DNA from: an uncultured Capnocytophaga sp. | GTDB taxonomy: Bacteria; Bacteroidota; Bacteroidia; Flavobacteriales; Flavobacteriaceae | Length of the DNA: 6,490 bases | Assembly: GCA_915070235.1 (NCBI GenBank) | Contig: CAJZFM010000122.1 | Span: forward strand, 1 to 6,490 | Direction: 5' to 3' | In this document: in pieces, positions 6,356 through 6,490 of the stretch | How positions within the stretch are numbered: position 1 is the first letter of the stretch | Layout: the number at the start of each line of letters is the position of its first letter | Translations under genes and position numbers: made by a program | Notes under the pieces: generated by a model | Seen by the model: the letters and a program-made list of their open reading frames with translations, nothing else | Database searches by the model: none | What the model was told of the DNA's origin: nothing

Positions 6356-6387
6356 GTCAGAAGTCAGAAGTCAGAAGTCAGAAGTCA
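6356..6387 (+). repeat. Perfect GTCAGAA tandem heptamer repeat, 4.6 copies
   Basis: Four complete GTCAGAA units (6356, 6363, 6370, 6377) and a partial GTCA (6384-6387) follow the ccsB stop codon by 5 nt; another GTCAG follows at 6391. It is a non-coding microsatellite-like tract between ccsB and ccsA and could vary in copy number by slipped-strand mispairing. Confidence 0.95.
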
Positions 6388-6410
6388 ATGGTCAGTCTAT
6401 AGAAACTAAC

Positions 6411-6444
6411 CACTAATCACTAATCATTAGTCACTAATCACTAA
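6411..6444 (+). repeat. CACTAAT heptamer array just before ccsA
   Basis: The units CACTAAT, CACTAAT, CATTAGT, CACTAAT and CACTAA(A) run in perfect 7-nt phase and end 3 nt before the ATG at 6448. TAA/TAG triplets at 6414, 6421, 6428, 6435 and 6442 occur in all three frames. The layout mirrors the array before ccsB. Confidence 0.75.
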
Positions 6445-6447
6445 ATT

Positions 6448-6490
6448 ATGTGGTCATATTTTAACATCATCACCTACCTTACCATAGCCT
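6448..6490 (+). CDS. ccsA: Probable CcsA, System II haem transport/ligation protein (N-terminal fragment)
   Basis: Only 14 codons are visible (MWSYFNIITYLTIA), with no stop before the right edge. They begin a hydrophobic segment, as expected for a polytopic protein. The call rests mainly on context: in nrfHA clusters of Bacteroidetes ccsB is followed by ccsA, which carries the WWD haem-binding motif. None of that motif is inside the window. The ATG lies 97 nt after ccsB, directly after the heptamer array. Confidence 0.6.
   Translation, partial: MWSYFNIITYLTIA

Noticed and set aside
1..6490. CRISPR array, tRNA/rRNA genes, insertion sequence, toxin-antitoxin or defence genes
   Set aside because: I saw no spacer-repeat pattern, tRNA cloverleaf, transposase motif or terminal repeats; the heptamer arrays have no unique spacers.

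Overview
The window looks like chromosomal DNA from a member of the Bacteroidetes, most likely class Flavobacteriia and possibly Capnocytophaga. The evidence is moderate-to-low GC, A-rich leaders without Shine-Dalgarno sequences, promoter -7 boxes of the TAnnTTTG type ahead of three transcription units, and the gene content. The genus is a guess from overall resemblance; the phylum is much safer.

The left part is on the minus strand. At the left edge lies the first 194 codons of dapD (lysine/diaminopimelate synthesis), which has its own promoter embedded in a 9-bp inverted repeat. Upstream of it is a three-gene minus-strand operon, truB > TonB-like membrane protein > GNAT acetyltransferase. 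Its genes overlap by 23 nt and 4 nt, and it is driven by a TAnnTTTG promoter before truB.

A divergent intergenic region of about 290 bp (2664-2954) holds the truB promoter, an unexplained imperfect hairpin and a very good nrfH promoter. To the right, on the plus strand, is a dissimilatory nitrite-ammonification (DNRA) cassette. nrfH encodes a tetraheme quinol dehydrogenase and nrfA the pentaheme nitrite reductase, with the special CWTCK heme site and all recognisable active-site and calcium-site residues. A strong intrinsic terminator follows, then ccsB (ResB-like) and the first 14 codons of a probable ccsA, the two halves of the System II cytochrome c maturation machine. The logic is self-contained: menaquinol > NrfH > NrfA > nitrite to ammonium, with CcsB/CcsA attaching haem to the c-type cytochromes.

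The gene content is known biology; I do not see a new multi-gene system. The more unusual signals are in the non-coding DNA. Heptamer arrays (core CAYTAAT) lie in three intergenic gaps, directly before the starts of ccsB and ccsA and upstream of the dapD promoter. A separate perfect GTCAGAA tandem repeat lies between ccsB and ccsA. The terminator splits the nrf cassette. The nrfH promoter overlaps the apparent 5' end of the longest open frame and so moves the start codon to 2955.
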